A DNA stretch of 64,000 nucleotides from Gammaproteobacteria bacterium (lineage in GTDB: Bacteria > Pseudomonadota > Gammaproteobacteria > Eutrophobiales > Eutrophobiaceae): positions 124,001 to 188,000 of the forward strand of contig JANQNX010000003.1 of NCBI GenBank assembly GCA_028279365.1, written 5' to 3'. Below the pieces are notes generated by a model, which saw nothing but the letters and a program-made list of their open reading frames with translations, had not been told where the DNA came from and made no database searches. A program made the position numbers and the translations under genes. Below, piece after piece: positions 44,357-53,714 of this stretch. Each line of letters opens with the position of its first letter. Position 1 is the stretch's first letter.

Positions 44357-45541
44357 ATGACTTCGTCTAACACAAAAATAACTGAACTGAAAAAACTATT
44401 GGCTAAAGCAAAACATAACGAACAGCGCTTTAGGCAAATCATCGATTTAATGCCCAATTATATCTATGCCAACGATGAGAACGGAAAAGTCATCCTGGCA
44501 AATAAAGCAACCGCCCAACTTTATCAATGTACGGTTGATGAAATTGAGGGTAGCTACCTGGTCGATGTGTCAAAACATAAAGAACAAAGCCAACATTTAC
44601 TTGAAATTAATCAGCAGGTCATGAAAACGGGCAAACCCGTGCATATCAAGCATATGCCGGTGCTGAATAATCAAGATGAAATGAGGATTATCGAATTTTC
44701 CTGTATTCCCTATTTTGATATCGAGACCGGCAGGCCAACCGTATTTGGTATGGCAACCGACATTACCGAAGACATAGAAACCGAAGAAGCCTTGAATGAG
44801 AAACACTATCTCGATAAAGAACTGAATATCGCCAGAAAAATTCAGCAGCAGTTAATGCCTAAGGATGATCCGGATATCAACAACTTTGATATCGCTGGCT
44901 GGAGTCTGGCAGCGAATCAAACCGGCGGTGATTATTATGACTGGCTGGTATTACCTGATGGGAAGTTCGTATTTAGTATTGCCGATGTTACTGGTCACGG
45001 CGTTGGGCCCGCTATTATCGTTGCTATTTGTCGTTCCTACTTCCGCGCATTAGCCATCTCAGGACAACCGTTAAAATCTATCGTAAATAATATCAATGAA
45101 ATGATCTTGCCTGATTTAACCGACGGCCGAATTATCACCACGGCAATGGGCATGATAGAACCAGAACAATGTAAGCTGGATTTTTTTTCAGCCGGGCACG
45201 GTTCTATTTTCTATTACTCGGCAAAATCCCGCTCTATTCAACAATGGCAGGCACATGATGTACCGGTAGGTATTACCGAATTAGCAGCGGAACCAACCAA
45301 ACAACATCAGTTTGAAAAAGGCGATATCCTGGCGCTGTTTACCGATGGGTTTTTCGAGTGGGAAAATCAAAACGGCGAACAATATGGCACCGACAGACTG
45401 TGCCAAATCATTGTTAACTATCATGAGTTACATCCCAAAAAACTGATCCAGCAACTTTACGCCAATGTCCAGGAATACGGACGAGGCGTTCAGCGTTCGG
45501 ATGATCTCACTGCATTAATTATTAAGCGAGAGGCAAACTAG
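44357..45541 (+). CDS. PAS-domain SpoIIE-type PP2C serine phosphatase
   Basis: The ATG at 44357 (MTSSNTK) is preferred over TTG 44348. The 394-residue cytoplasmic protein has a short coiled coil, a PAS domain (about 25-140; IIDLMPNYIYANDENGKVI) and a linker helix (LDKELNIARKIQQQLMP). The SpoIIE/RsbU-type phosphatase domain follows, with metal-binding Asp in QTGGDYYDWL, DVTGHGVGPAI and DGFFEW, and RSDDLTALII at the end. Such proteins dephosphorylate anti-anti-sigma factors, but no STAS or RsbW-type gene is near. Confidence 0.88.
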   Translation: MTSSNTKITELKKLLAKAKHNEQRFRQIIDLMPNYIYANDENGKVILANKATAQLYQCTVDEIEGSYLVDVSKHKEQSQHLLEINQQVMKTGKPVHIKHMPVLNNQDEMRIIEFSCIPYFDIETGRPTVFGMATDITEDIETEEALNEKHYLDKELNIARKIQQQLMPKDDPDINNFDIAGWSLAANQTGGDYYDWLVLPDGKFVFSIADVTGHGVGPAIIVAICRSYFRALAISGQPLKSIVNNINEMILPDLTDGRIITTAMGMIEPEQCKLDFFSAGHGSIFYYSAKSRSIQQWQAHDVPVGITELAAEPTKQHQFEKGDILALFTDGFFEWENQNGEQYGTDRLCQIIVNYHELHPKKLIQQLYANVQEYGRGVQRSDDLTALIIKREAN

Positions 45542-45717
45542 TGAAAACTATTCACATTCACATCGCTAATTTGATGTTCATGAAAATCAACCCAGTTATC
45601 GCTAATCGATAACGGTTCTGCAAACACCCTCGCAACAGTTCCGCTGGGAAGCTCAACTTGCCTGATATGTATCGGTGAATCACATACCGGGCATGGGATA
45701 GTAGGAATCTTGTTCAT
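45538..45717 (-). CDS. Small protein with CPVC zinc-ribbon-like motif
   Basis: A 59-codon frame read leftward: it opens MNKIPTIPCPVCDSPIHIRQ, continues with an ordinary mixed composition (VELPSGTVARVFAEPLSISD) and ends with a His-rich DFHEH segment. CPVC looks like half a zinc ribbon. It has no clear Shine-Dalgarno. Its stop overlaps the stop of the convergent PP2C gene by two bases, an arrangement typical of real gene pairs. Function unknown. Confidence 0.45.
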   Translation of the reverse strand: MNKIPTIPCPVCDSPIHIRQVELPSGTVARVFAEPLSISDNWVDFHEHQISDVNVNSFH

Positions 45718-45947
45718 AATTTTTTACGTCTAATCTATTGAAAATTTTTGGCATTCTGTAACTAACAATTCTTTCGCTTATCAACGATATATTGCGATGT
45801 CGGTGTTTAACGAATTGGAGTCTAGGGTTGGATTGAAACCAACATTTACGTTTTTGCTAACCGCAGCACGAGGTATTCTGACACTCAGCCATGAACGAAT
45901 TTAGATTGGGACATACTGACACAATTCAAGTACGATCCATCATCAAT

Positions 45948-45966
45948 AGTAATGATAATCCTCATT
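45948..45966. promoter_or_regulatory. Possible Fur box before the small membrane protein gene
   Basis: AGTAATGATAATCCTCATT matches 14 of 19 positions of the Fur consensus GATAATGATAATCATTATC, including 11 in a row. It lies 10 bases before the ATG at 45977, where bound Fur would block the promoter or translation start region. The remaining gap from 45718 holds no gene. Confidence 0.35.
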
Positions 45967-45976
45967 CGTACTACTT

Positions 45977-46228
45977 ATGGCAACGTTATCACCAATAGAG
46001 ATATTGTTAGGTTATTGCAACAAACTGAAGTTCAGGAATTTATTTATTATTGTTTCTGTTCTATTTGTGATTAATTTTTTTGTCCCGGACTTTATTCCAT
46101 TTATCGATGAGATCATTCTGGGCTTGATGGCAATCATCCTTGCCAATATTAAAAAGGAAAAACAGCTGGAAGATAAAAGAGATATTATTGAAGGCGAAGT
46201 TGTTGAAGACGACGATACACAATCGTAG
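45977..46228 (+). CDS. Small membrane protein of unknown function (DUF6116-like)
   Basis: The 83-residue protein has two hydrophobic segments (about 21-36 and 41-57; FLIIVSVLFVINFFVPDFIP-like) joined by the PDFIPFIDEIILG motif. A charged cytoplasmic tail follows (KKEKQLEDKRDIIEGEVVEDD). The pattern resembles DUF6116-type small inner-membrane proteins, but this is by eye. It is convergent with the hydrolase gene, 27 bases apart, and preceded by a possible Fur box. Confidence 0.6.
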   Translation: MATLSPIEILLGYCNKLKFRNLFIIVSVLFVINFFVPDFIPFIDEIILGLMAIILANIKKEKQLEDKRDIIEGEVVEDDDTQS

Positions 46229-46255
46229 TCATTTTAAATCATTAACAACCCATCA

Positions 46256-47245
46256 CTATCTCTTCGCGTATACCACTTCCATATGTTCCAGGCCGGTTGA
46301 AATAATCATATCGGTGATCGCATTGTAAACCAGGTCGGGTTGATCCAGGTGCACCGAGTGGCCACTGTCTTGCGCAAAGATATGCCGCGACTTTCTGCCT
46401 AACAATGCCAATTCATCTTGTAACTCTTGCCAAACACGTTCTGATTCATTACCAAATGCATTATTTGGCCAGACTCGTTTGGCACGCGTGATAACGGTAA
46501 CCGGAACATCAGGTAAATGATCAAAATGCTCTACCTGTTTGGCGCTGGTAATAAACTGTTCGAGTTCAAGCAACTGCGTTCGTTTTGATTTCATTTTTGA
46601 TAGCAGAAAATACGCTGCCATCTTTTGTTGTTGAGGATAGTTATGACTCAACACAGGTTTCGCCATCCTAATCTGCCATTCGCGTTTAACCGGATTCGTT
46701 TCAATCTTCAGGTTATTTGGCGTTTGCGGCATACGAATATGTTGTTGCGGATGTGATGCGTCAACAAATACCAAACCTGACACAATCTCAGGGTGTTCAC
46801 TGGCAAAGTAACGAATGTTATAGCCACCAAACGAATGTCCTACCAAGACATAAGGCCCCGGTACTTCAGCAATCGCTAGTAACTGGTATAGCTCAGACGC
46901 AATGTGCTTTGTGCTTCGAGGGTTAGGGCTTTCTTCACTCCAGCCATAACCGGAACGGTCATAACTACAGACGCGACCGTAACGCGATAATTGTTGTTGT
47001 AATCTTGCCCACTCCAGGGAGAAACCACCCAAACCGGAATCAATCACTATGGTCGGGCTTTCTGTACCCTGACAATAGAGATGCATCTTATGCGTGCCAA
47101 TGTCGATTAATTGTCCGGGCGGGTTAAAATCTTGTGAGACATCTTCGGCGTGAACAGACAAGCTGATAAAGACACCAAGCATAACCAACAAGATTAAACT
47201 TGATAGTATTTCTTTCCTGCCATCTTTTGCTATCACTCGTAACAT
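46256..47245 (-). CDS. Secreted alpha/beta hydrolase (paralogue B)
   Basis: The 329-residue protein is a clear paralogue of the hydrolase at 5520-6692. Shared segments are IDIGTHKMHLYCQG, VIDSGLGGFSLEW, RVCSYDRSGYGWSEE, the nucleophile elbow VLVGHSFGGYNIRYFAS, SGLVFVDASHPQQ, VTVITRAKRVWPN and catalytic-His region SGHSVHLDQPD. A signal peptide ends near VHA. GGAG lies eight bases before the ATG. It lacks the roughly 70-residue C-terminal extension of paralogue A. Substrate unknown; secretion and duplication suggest scavenging of esters. Confidence 0.86.
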   Translation of the reverse strand: MLRVIAKDGRKEILSSLILLVMLGVFISLSVHAEDVSQDFNPPGQLIDIGTHKMHLYCQGTESPTIVIDSGLGGFSLEWARLQQQLSRYGRVCSYDRSGYGWSEESPNPRSTKHIASELYQLLAIAEVPGPYVLVGHSFGGYNIRYFASEHPEIVSGLVFVDASHPQQHIRMPQTPNNLKIETNPVKREWQIRMAKPVLSHNYPQQQKMAAYFLLSKMKSKRTQLLELEQFITSAKQVEHFDHLPDVPVTVITRAKRVWPNNAFGNESERVWQELQDELALLGRKSRHIFAQDSGHSVHLDQPDLVYNAITDMIISTGLEHMEVVYAKR

Positions 47246-47555
47246 AACAATTTCTCCAATAAGAAAGTATTTACTCAGCAGCGGCTGAGCCTATGACCTC
47301 CTCCAAGTAACTTATTGTTATGGCTTACTCTGTCTTATTACTTATATCGACATTTGTGGAGCAAACTTCATTAGTAGTGACAACGCAATAGTGATGCCAA
47401 TTATTGCAAACCTAAGGACAAGTTATTTTTTATTTACTTTTCAATAGCTTGAGTGGATTGTTAAAAAGCAGGAAACTAACTGTTAACCGGTAAATGATCA
47501 GAAAGTTGGTGCAGCGTAGCATCGTAATAGTGCAATCGTGAACTTGGCTAAATCA
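47246..47555 (-). other. Leader region of hydrolase B with hairpin before the ribosome-binding site
   Basis: This 310-base gap holds no gene. Just upstream of the GGAG Shine-Dalgarno a hairpin CTCAGC (47274-47279)/GCTGAG (47284-47289) with a four-base loop is seen, the same placement as the GGGAGGCC hairpin of paralogue A. A second GGAGGAGG-like run lies farther upstream in the leader, with no start codon next to it. Confidence 0.5.
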
Positions 47556-48584
47556 TTAAACAAACATTTCCACCAGATCAACACTCGAACGATAAGCAAT
47601 ATTACGATAATTCTTTTTTAACCAGCCTTGCACAACATGCTGACCTTTATCATAGAGTTGATTGATGAATTCAGACTGCGCAGTATAGCGACTGTTGGCA
47701 TCCAGTTTTTCAAAATTGGTATCTTCAATAATGTGAATATTTAAACGACCCATCTTTTTTTCCAACTCACCGGAATAAAGCCAATCTTTTTTAATCTGTT
47801 CTTTGGATAAGGCAATCGCGCGCATTTCACGCAGAAAAGTATTGGTAAACATTAACTCGTTTGAACGCTTGCGGATTTCTTCTGCCGTTGTTGGCAACTG
47901 TTCACGTAACAATGGTTGTAATAACACCACCACAATATCATTACCACTAGTGTCAAAAATCAATGGGAATAATGGCGGATTACCCGAGTAACCCCCGTCC
48001 CAATAATGTTCACCATCAATTTTTATTGCATGATGTAGTGAGGGTAAACAGGCAGAGGCCAACAATACATCGCTGCTTATTTCCTTATTGGTAAAAATGC
48101 GCATCTTACCGGTGCGCACTTGTGTCGCGCCAATATGCAATTCAATCGGGCAGTGTTTTTGTAATGCCTTAAAATCAACAAACTCGTTTAATATTTTTTC
48201 CAACGGATTCAGATTAAACGGGTTTAACTGATACGGCGAAAAAGACTGCGTTAAAGACAGAAAGGAATCAAACGAAGGATGGTAGTCCATTCCCACAACT
48301 TTATCCCAAACAACAGATGGATTGGTTTCAAACAAACTACTGTACTTACTCGATACCGCATTCCAAAAGTCGGTCAAGCGTTGTTTTGCTCCAGGTCTTC
48401 CGCCATCAAGATAACCCGCCGCCAGCACACAGGCATTCATGGCACCCGAACTCACACCCGCGATAGCATGAATATCAATACGTTCTTCATCAAGCAAATG
48501 GTGAAGTACACCCCAGGTAAATGCCCCGTGCGATCCCCCTCCCTGAAGCGCAAGATTAATACGTTTTACTGCTTTGCTATTCAT
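47556..48584 (-). CDS. Patatin-like phospholipase
   Basis: Serine acyl hydrolase with a Ser-Asp dyad. The 342-residue cytoplasmic protein shows the oxyanion GGGSHG near the N terminus (LALQGGGSHGAFTWGVL), the nucleophile elbow GVSSG (about residue 44-48) and the catalytic Asp in YWDGGYSGNPP. No signal peptide is present. It would hydrolyse phospholipids or related esters; the substrate is unknown. It lies upstream of hydrolase B on the same strand, but the 310-base gap argues for separate transcription. A short hairpin ATTGC/GCAAT occurs at 48604-48619, ahead of its start. Confidence 0.87.
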   Translation of the reverse strand: MNSKAVKRINLALQGGGSHGAFTWGVLHHLLDEERIDIHAIAGVSSGAMNACVLAAGYLDGGRPGAKQRLTDFWNAVSSKYSSLFETNPSVVWDKVVGMDYHPSFDSFLSLTQSFSPYQLNPFNLNPLEKILNEFVDFKALQKHCPIELHIGATQVRTGKMRIFTNKEISSDVLLASACLPSLHHAIKIDGEHYWDGGYSGNPPLFPLIFDTSGNDIVVVLLQPLLREQLPTTAEEIRKRSNELMFTNTFLREMRAIALSKEQIKKDWLYSGELEKKMGRLNIHIIEDTNFEKLDANSRYTAQSEFINQLYDKGQHVVQGWLKKNYRNIAYRSSVDLVEMFV

Positions 48585-48802
48585 ATGAATGGTAAATCCT
48601 CATATTGCAATGCAGCAATTAGAGCGGTTTATTTTGTAAAAAGCAAATTAAAATTTTGTGAATAATGTCATAAATATGAGAGAGTTAGCGCATTATTTTG
48701 GTGCGAGAACTTGAGTTTTTATGTCGAGTTTTAGTAACAATTTACCTGAAATTAAGCGGTGGCTTATTACCAATCAAGGCATTAACAATAGTGTTTAACA
48801 AC

Positions 48803-49948
48803 TCAATGTTCGGTTAACCATCTGCGATCAAGTTGCGCAAACTCAGTGCACCCAATTTGCTGAAGTGTGCGTGTCATTTCATCGCGAAGAATTTCTATCA
48901 CCTGTCGACCCCCATCATCTCCAGCCGCCGCCATCGCATAAAGAAACGATCGTCCGCTAAACGCCATCTGTGCACCTGCTACTTTACTACGAACCACATC
49001 CAGACCGGTGCGTATACCACTATCAATCATGATCGTTAGCTTTTGTTGTATTTCCGGATCAAGCTGTTGCAAGGCATGAATACTGGAAGGCGCGGCATCT
49101 AATTGTCTGCCACCGTGATTAGAAACGATCACACCGTCGATACCCGCATCATAACAACGCTGAATATCATCGCTATGCTGTAAACCTTTTATCACCAATG
49201 GACCCTGCCATAATTCGCGTATCTGCTTGATACGTTCCAATGTCACACCGGGCATGAAGAATTGAGTCAGGAATTCGCCAAGGTGTTTCACGTTTTTTAA
49301 ATCACCATAAGGCGCAAGATTAATAAAACGCGGTATGCCTTGTTGTAAGGTTTTTACTAACCATGCTGGTCGCGTCAAAGTTTGCGCAATAATTTTTGGT
49401 GTAAAGGTAAATGGCAAGATTAATCCATTCTTTAATTCTTTATCACGTTTGGCACCGACCGGGATATCGACTGTAATCACCAATACCTTAAAGCCGGCAT
49501 TTTTGACTCGTTCAATTAAATCCTGCATCACACTACGATCACGTGGGACATAAAGTTGATACCAAGCGACATCCGGTGCGAGTTTAGCGATTGTTTCCAA
49601 TGGCGTGGTACCCATCGTGCTTAAGGTATAAGGGATATTCGCCTGTTTTGCCGCGCGTGCCAGATGGCTCTCAGCATGCGGCCACATCATATTAGACAAA
49701 CCGACTGGTGAGATACCGACACCTAAATCATAACGGTGATTAAATAATTCGCACGACGTATCCACCTGACCAACATCAGTCAGATAACGTGGACACAATA
49801 AAACCTGACTCAGATCCGAACGATTACGTGACAGGGACTTCTCTTCGCTAATACCACCGGATAAATAATCCCAGGCAAAACCAGGCATGCGTTTTTTTGC
49901 CCGCTGTTCCATATCGAAGATCGAGGGTAATCCCGGGTTATATTTCAT
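48803..49948 (-). CDS. lldD: FMN-dependent L-lactate dehydrogenase / alpha-hydroxy-acid oxidase
   Basis: Oxidises L-lactate (or a related alpha-hydroxy acid) to the keto acid, passing electrons to quinone or oxygen. The 381-residue TIM barrel shows the family motifs FAWDYLSGG, ISPVGLSNMMWPHAE, WYQLYVPRDR, VITVDIPVGAKRDKE and the catalytic-His segment SNHGGRQLDAAPS, then DSGIRTGLDVV. It starts 13 bases after the lactate permease gene, so substrate uptake and oxidation are encoded together. L-lactate is assigned mainly from that context. Confidence 0.88.
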   Translation of the reverse strand: MKYNPGLPSIFDMEQRAKKRMPGFAWDYLSGGISEEKSLSRNRSDLSQVLLCPRYLTDVGQVDTSCELFNHRYDLGVGISPVGLSNMMWPHAESHLARAAKQANIPYTLSTMGTTPLETIAKLAPDVAWYQLYVPRDRSVMQDLIERVKNAGFKVLVITVDIPVGAKRDKELKNGLILPFTFTPKIIAQTLTRPAWLVKTLQQGIPRFINLAPYGDLKNVKHLGEFLTQFFMPGVTLERIKQIRELWQGPLVIKGLQHSDDIQRCYDAGIDGVIVSNHGGRQLDAAPSSIHALQQLDPEIQQKLTIMIDSGIRTGLDVVRSKVAGAQMAFSGRSFLYAMAAAGDDGGRQVIEILRDEMTRTLQQIGCTEFAQLDRRWLTEH

Positions 49949-49961
49949 GTCTGATTACTTT

Positions 49962-51617
49962 TTATAGTTTTAACAGATGAACCAGGATTAAGCCTAGCAT
50001 GCCAAGTGCAGTGAGGTAATAGATCAATGGCAACAGCGTGCGTCGTAATGTCGCACCCTCCTGACCGAGCAGTCCGACCGTCGCCGAGGCCGCCACGACA
50101 TTGTGAATCGCGATCATGTTTCCAGCAGCCGCACCGACTGCCTGTAACGCGACAATCAATGCCGTTGTGATACCCAGACTTTCTGCTACAGAAAACTGAA
50201 ACTGTGTGAACATCAGGTTGCTCACCGTATTACTGCCAGCAATAAATGCACCCAATGCACCGATTACCGGTGCAAACAATGGCCACACCTCACCCACATG
50301 AACCGATACCCACTGTGCCAATGTAATCGGCATACTGGCAATATCAAGACCATTTATGCCGGAGTTAATATAGATACGTACCATCGGGACAGTGAAAATA
50401 AGAACGAAACCGGCGCTAACTAATGTGATCGTTGATTCATGCAAGGCATGTTGATATTTTCTTACCGACATACCATGTAGTAGGATAGTCAAAAGCGACA
50501 CCAACAACAATATAAAGGCAGGTAAATACAGCGGCGTAGTGGATGCTGAGATAGCAGTGCCTAGAATATTATTCCAACTTATCTTTACCAGCTTTAACCA
50601 ATCACCCATGCCGAGTTCCGGCAAACGTGTCAGTACCAGTAAAATCACCACCAACTGATAAGGTAACCATGCGCGCAACACAGTCATCGATCGTATCGGT
50701 ATGGCTTCATTTGTTTCTAACTTACCCAACCAGTGTGACGGCCAATATTCACGCTGCGGAAAATCCCAATGATCGTTTGGCATTAGGAAACCCGTCTTGA
50801 TTGCGAGCACTACCAGACCAACACCTATCAATGCGCCCAGTAATGATGGAAACGCCGGCCCAAGAAAATAACCGGTCAAAAAATACGGCACGGTAAAGGC
50901 CAAGCCACCGAATACTGCAAACGGCAAGATAGCCAGTCCTTCAGTCCAGGAACGATTTGCGCCGAAGAAACGTGTCATCATCATTACCATCAGGGTCGGC
51001 ATTAATGTACCGACGATGGCATGCAACATCGCCGCATAGATTGTCACCTGCTGGATAAATACTTCCATCGAAACGTCCCCTATAACGGCTGTATTCTCAA
51101 GTCCATTTTGCACACCGATCAATATCGGTGTACCAACCGCGCCAAAGGTTACCGGCGTACTTTGCACCATCATGCCGAGCATGACCGCAGTCATCGCTGG
51201 AAAACCAAGGGCAACCAACAATGGTGCAACAATGGCAGCCGGTGTTCCAAAGCCGGACGCCCCCTCAATAAAACTACCGAACAGCCAGCAAATAATAATT
51301 AACTGAATACGTCGATCACTCGAGATATCCGAGAAGCCTTGCCGAATCACATGCACCGCACCGGAATGTTTCAAGGTATTCAATAGCAGAATCGCAGCAA
51401 AGATGATGAACAGAATATTAAAGGTAATGAACAGACCTTGTATCGCTGAAGCAAGGATATTGGAAACAGACATCTGCCAGGCAAAGCTGCCAATCAGCGC
51501 AGTTAAGATGAACACGAATGGCATCGCTAACCGAGCTGGAAATCGAAACCCTACCAGCATGGTACCAGCAGATAGGATGGGTAGTATTGCTAGCAAAGCT
51601 TGCAGGTTGATACTCAT
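49962..51617 (-). CDS. lctP: L-lactate permease (LctP family)
   Basis: Inner-membrane lactate:proton symporter. The 551-residue protein has about 12-14 membrane segments and the family signature [19 protein letters not shown], followed by [12 protein letters not shown]; late in the protein [15 protein letters not shown] and [16 protein letters not shown] are typical. It is the first gene of a lactate uptake and oxidation operon with the downstream lldD-type gene. No LldR-type regulator is adjacent, and no clear operator was recognised in the upstream AT-rich gap. Confidence 0.9.
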   Translation of the reverse strand: MSINLQALLAILPILSAGTMLVGFRFPARLAMPFVFILTALIGSFAWQMSVSNILASAIQGLFITFNILFIIFAAILLLNTLKHSGAVHVIRQGFSDISSDRRIQLIIICWLFGSFIEGASGFGTPAAIVAPLLVALGFPAMTAVMLGMMVQSTPVTFGAVGTPILIGVQNGLENTAVIGDVSMEVFIQQVTIYAAMLHAIVGTLMPTLMVMMMTRFFGANRSWTEGLAILPFAVFGGLAFTVPYFLTGYFLGPAFPSLLGALIGVGLVVLAIKTGFLMPNDHWDFPQREYWPSHWLGKLETNEAIPIRSMTVLRAWLPYQLVVILLVLTRLPELGMGDWLKLVKISWNNILGTAISASTTPLYLPAFILLLVSLLTILLHGMSVRKYQHALHESTITLVSAGFVLIFTVPMVRIYINSGINGLDIASMPITLAQWVSVHVGEVWPLFAPVIGALGAFIAGSNTVSNLMFTQFQFSVAESLGITTALIVALQAVGAAAGNMIAIHNVVAASATVGLLGQEGATLRRTLLPLIYYLTALGMLGLILVHLLKL

Positions 51618-51784
51618 AATTCACGATTTGAAAACAAAAAATAAAATATTTTGTATTTTTGCTTTTAGAATTGAACTATAAGAATAAATTCAAATAACCC
51701 AGATTATGTCTCTTTAAGCTATTCGATGAGTAATACTAAAGTTATAGTGTTATTAAATTGAAAGATTTAGTTCGTGCTTCTGAT

Positions 51785-52639
51785 TTAAGCAGCTTTATCA
51801 ATTAAATGTATAGCAGCACTATCAACGCTTGAACTTGCATATATTCCTAGTTCTCTTCTTGATGCTTCGTATTCAAGCTCGCTAATAAATTCATTTACAA
51901 CATCAGCTTCACGATCCTCCAACTTTGAAGGCGTTTGTATCAGCAACTCACATTCTTCAGGAGGAAAAAGATTATCTAAATTATCTCTTAATCTATCTAG
52001 TTGCCATAATTTGCTCTGGGCACGAACTAAACTGTGCTGAATAGATTTTATATCTGAAATTGCATCAAAATGCGCAGCATAATTATGTGAAACAAAACCA
52101 AAACTAATAGGAACACCAGAGCCTGTAATTGCTACTTTTTTGTCAAAGCAATGCGCTAAATCAACATTTTTAACTCTTACCGCATCTATAATACTTTTTC
52201 TCCACGACTCTGGAGCAGATATATTAGGCTTTATACTATTTACTCTTTCTGAATCAAGAGAAACACTAAAAGAGGAACAATATGAAGCAGCTATCATTAA
52301 AGCTTCTTCAATGTTTTCAGCAACTGAAGAATTCACGTTGTTTAAATAGAACCCTCCAAGAGGGGGAGTCCATTCGGTAGTTAATGATTTGTTTAAATAA
52401 AATTCTTCAGCAGAATTGACGCAAATAGACAAAGCATCAGAAATTTTACTGCCGAACTCATTTCCATAAACTTTTTTTAATTTTGAAGCTGATATTAATT
52501 TTGCAGCAACTAATGCTTTATCTACACCTTGAATTATTGCACCAATAGTTATTCTCTCTCCAGAGAGCAATATTGGCTCAACCTGAATGCTCCTCCACGA
52601 AAATGGATAGTTTGGCAACTTTGGAAATTTATTATTCAC
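51785..52639 (-). CDS. Unknown partner of the HipA-like kinase
   Basis: Not recognised with confidence. The 284-residue soluble protein opens with a beta-rich segment (WRSIQVEPILLSGERITIGA) that recalls DUF3037-type partners, which in other bacteria sit beside HipA-like kinases. A helical and mixed C-terminal region follows. There is no helix-turn-helix or membrane segment, so it is not a HipB-like antitoxin. Its ATG overlaps the kinase stop (ATGA), indicating coupled translation. The gene pair is visibly AT-rich (about 30-35% GC by eye on sample lines) compared with both flanks, which suggests horizontal acquisition. Confidence 0.6.
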   Translation of the reverse strand: MNNKFPKLPNYPFSWRSIQVEPILLSGERITIGAIIQGVDKALVAAKLISASKLKKVYGNEFGSKISDALSICVNSAEEFYLNKSLTTEWTPPLGGFYLNNVNSSVAENIEEALMIAASYCSSFSVSLDSERVNSIKPNISAPESWRKSIIDAVRVKNVDLAHCFDKKVAITGSGVPISFGFVSHNYAAHFDAISDIKSIQHSLVRAQSKLWQLDRLRDNLDNLFPPEECELLIQTPSKLEDREADVVNEFISELEYEASRRELGIYASSSVDSAAIHLIDKAA

Positions 52640-53436
52640 TTTATTTTTATCTTATTTTTTTTATTGGCAAATAGCTCTTGTTGTTTAAGACCTATATTTG
52701 CAGATATTATTTCTCTCAAATTATTAGAGCGCTTGATAAGATAATCCGAAAATTTATCAAACAATAAATCTGCGCTACTAATGATATCAGTATCTGGATT
52801 TACAAGTTCTTTAACTTCCTCCCAATCAATAGTTTTTATAGTCTCGACAACTTGCATTGCCTTTTCTCTAATTTGATACTTTTCAAACTCAGATTTATCT
52901 TTTATAAGTATTTGAAATAATTTATTGTTGATTGGTTGCGATTCTGTAATATATTCGGGCATGGCGTCATCGTGATCAAAAATTGAAAACTTACTATTCC
53001 CTTCAAACAATATGTTTTTGGGTAACCTATCACGATTTGCAATCCATTCATCGAACACTGCACATGGAATTACGGCATCCCATAATAATAATTCCTGAAT
53101 ATAATTGTTAATTTGAAATGCAGGTTCGTTATTGCTAATTAAACCAAACGCAATATTGTCATGGTTTGATTTTTCACTCAGTTCACTGCTTGCTACATAT
53201 ACATAGCAGGGTTGATCAATTGGTATGTTTAATACGCTAGCTAATACTGCGCAAATAGCTTCTTTTACTATGTCCTCATTATTAAGCAATTTTATAAATG
53301 CCTTACGATGTCGTATGTCTTCTCCTTGAGAGTGCAAATAAACAGTACCATGATAAGTTCTACCTTTTCTATTTGGCACCAACTGTACGCCTGGCACAGC
53401 TGATGTCCAAATTACTCGTTTGCTAGAACTACTCAT
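52636..53436 (-). CDS. HipA-like kinase-fold protein
   Basis: The 266-residue protein has a compact HipA/PI4-kinase-like core. Visible elements are a strand with the likely ATP-binding Lys (AFIKLL, K49), helix Glu E59 in VKEAICAVLASVLNIP, the catalytic loop WIANRDRLPKNILF (N134, D136, N141) and the metal-binding loop SIFDHDDAM (D154). It lacks the N-terminal HipA extension and has a Lys-rich C-terminal tail (KKNKIKIK). It is the first gene of a two-gene cassette in an AT-rich island between the lactate and glt operons. Protein phosphorylation in stress or phage defence is possible; the target is unknown. Confidence 0.7.
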   Translation of the reverse strand: MSSSSKRVIWTSAVPGVQLVPNRKGRTYHGTVYLHSQGEDIRHRKAFIKLLNNEDIVKEAICAVLASVLNIPIDQPCYVYVASSELSEKSNHDNIAFGLISNNEPAFQINNYIQELLLWDAVIPCAVFDEWIANRDRLPKNILFEGNSKFSIFDHDDAMPEYITESQPINNKLFQILIKDKSEFEKYQIREKAMQVVETIKTIDWEEVKELVNPDTDIISSADLLFDKFSDYLIKRSNNLREIISANIGLKQQELFANKKNKIKIK

Positions 53437-53583
53437 GATTTCAACCGTTTATATCTATAATATTTAACTAATTAGCCTAAATCTTCATTTTAGAGCACAG
53501 ACTCAGATAGCTATTATTTTAGGACAAAAACTGCTGTTTGTACGTGAACTTTAATAATGAAAAATTCACAGTAAAACTGATTA

Positions 53584-53605
53584 TATTTGTTATTTAAAAC
53601 AAATA
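53584..53605. repeat. AT-rich inverted repeat upstream of the HipA-like cassette
   Basis: TATTTGTT (53584-53591) and AACAAATA (53598-53605) are perfect complements around a six-base centre. It lies in the 278-base AT-rich gap between the end of gltD and the start of the kinase gene. It could be an operator, or a weak terminator of gltBD. Nothing else was seen in this gap. Confidence 0.4.
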
Positions 53606-53714
53606 GTTATTAAAATAATAAATGTATATGGAATTACAATTAATTACTAAAATTTTAGTCGTCAATGAACGAGCGCAAATAGCTAAAGTAAATTTTCAAA
53701 AGCTTTAGTTAACT

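Noticed and set aside
52636-53436. Classical hipBA toxin-antitoxin pair
   Set aside because: The kinase lacks the N-terminal HipA domain and there is no HTH antitoxin gene; the partner gene is downstream and of unknown type.
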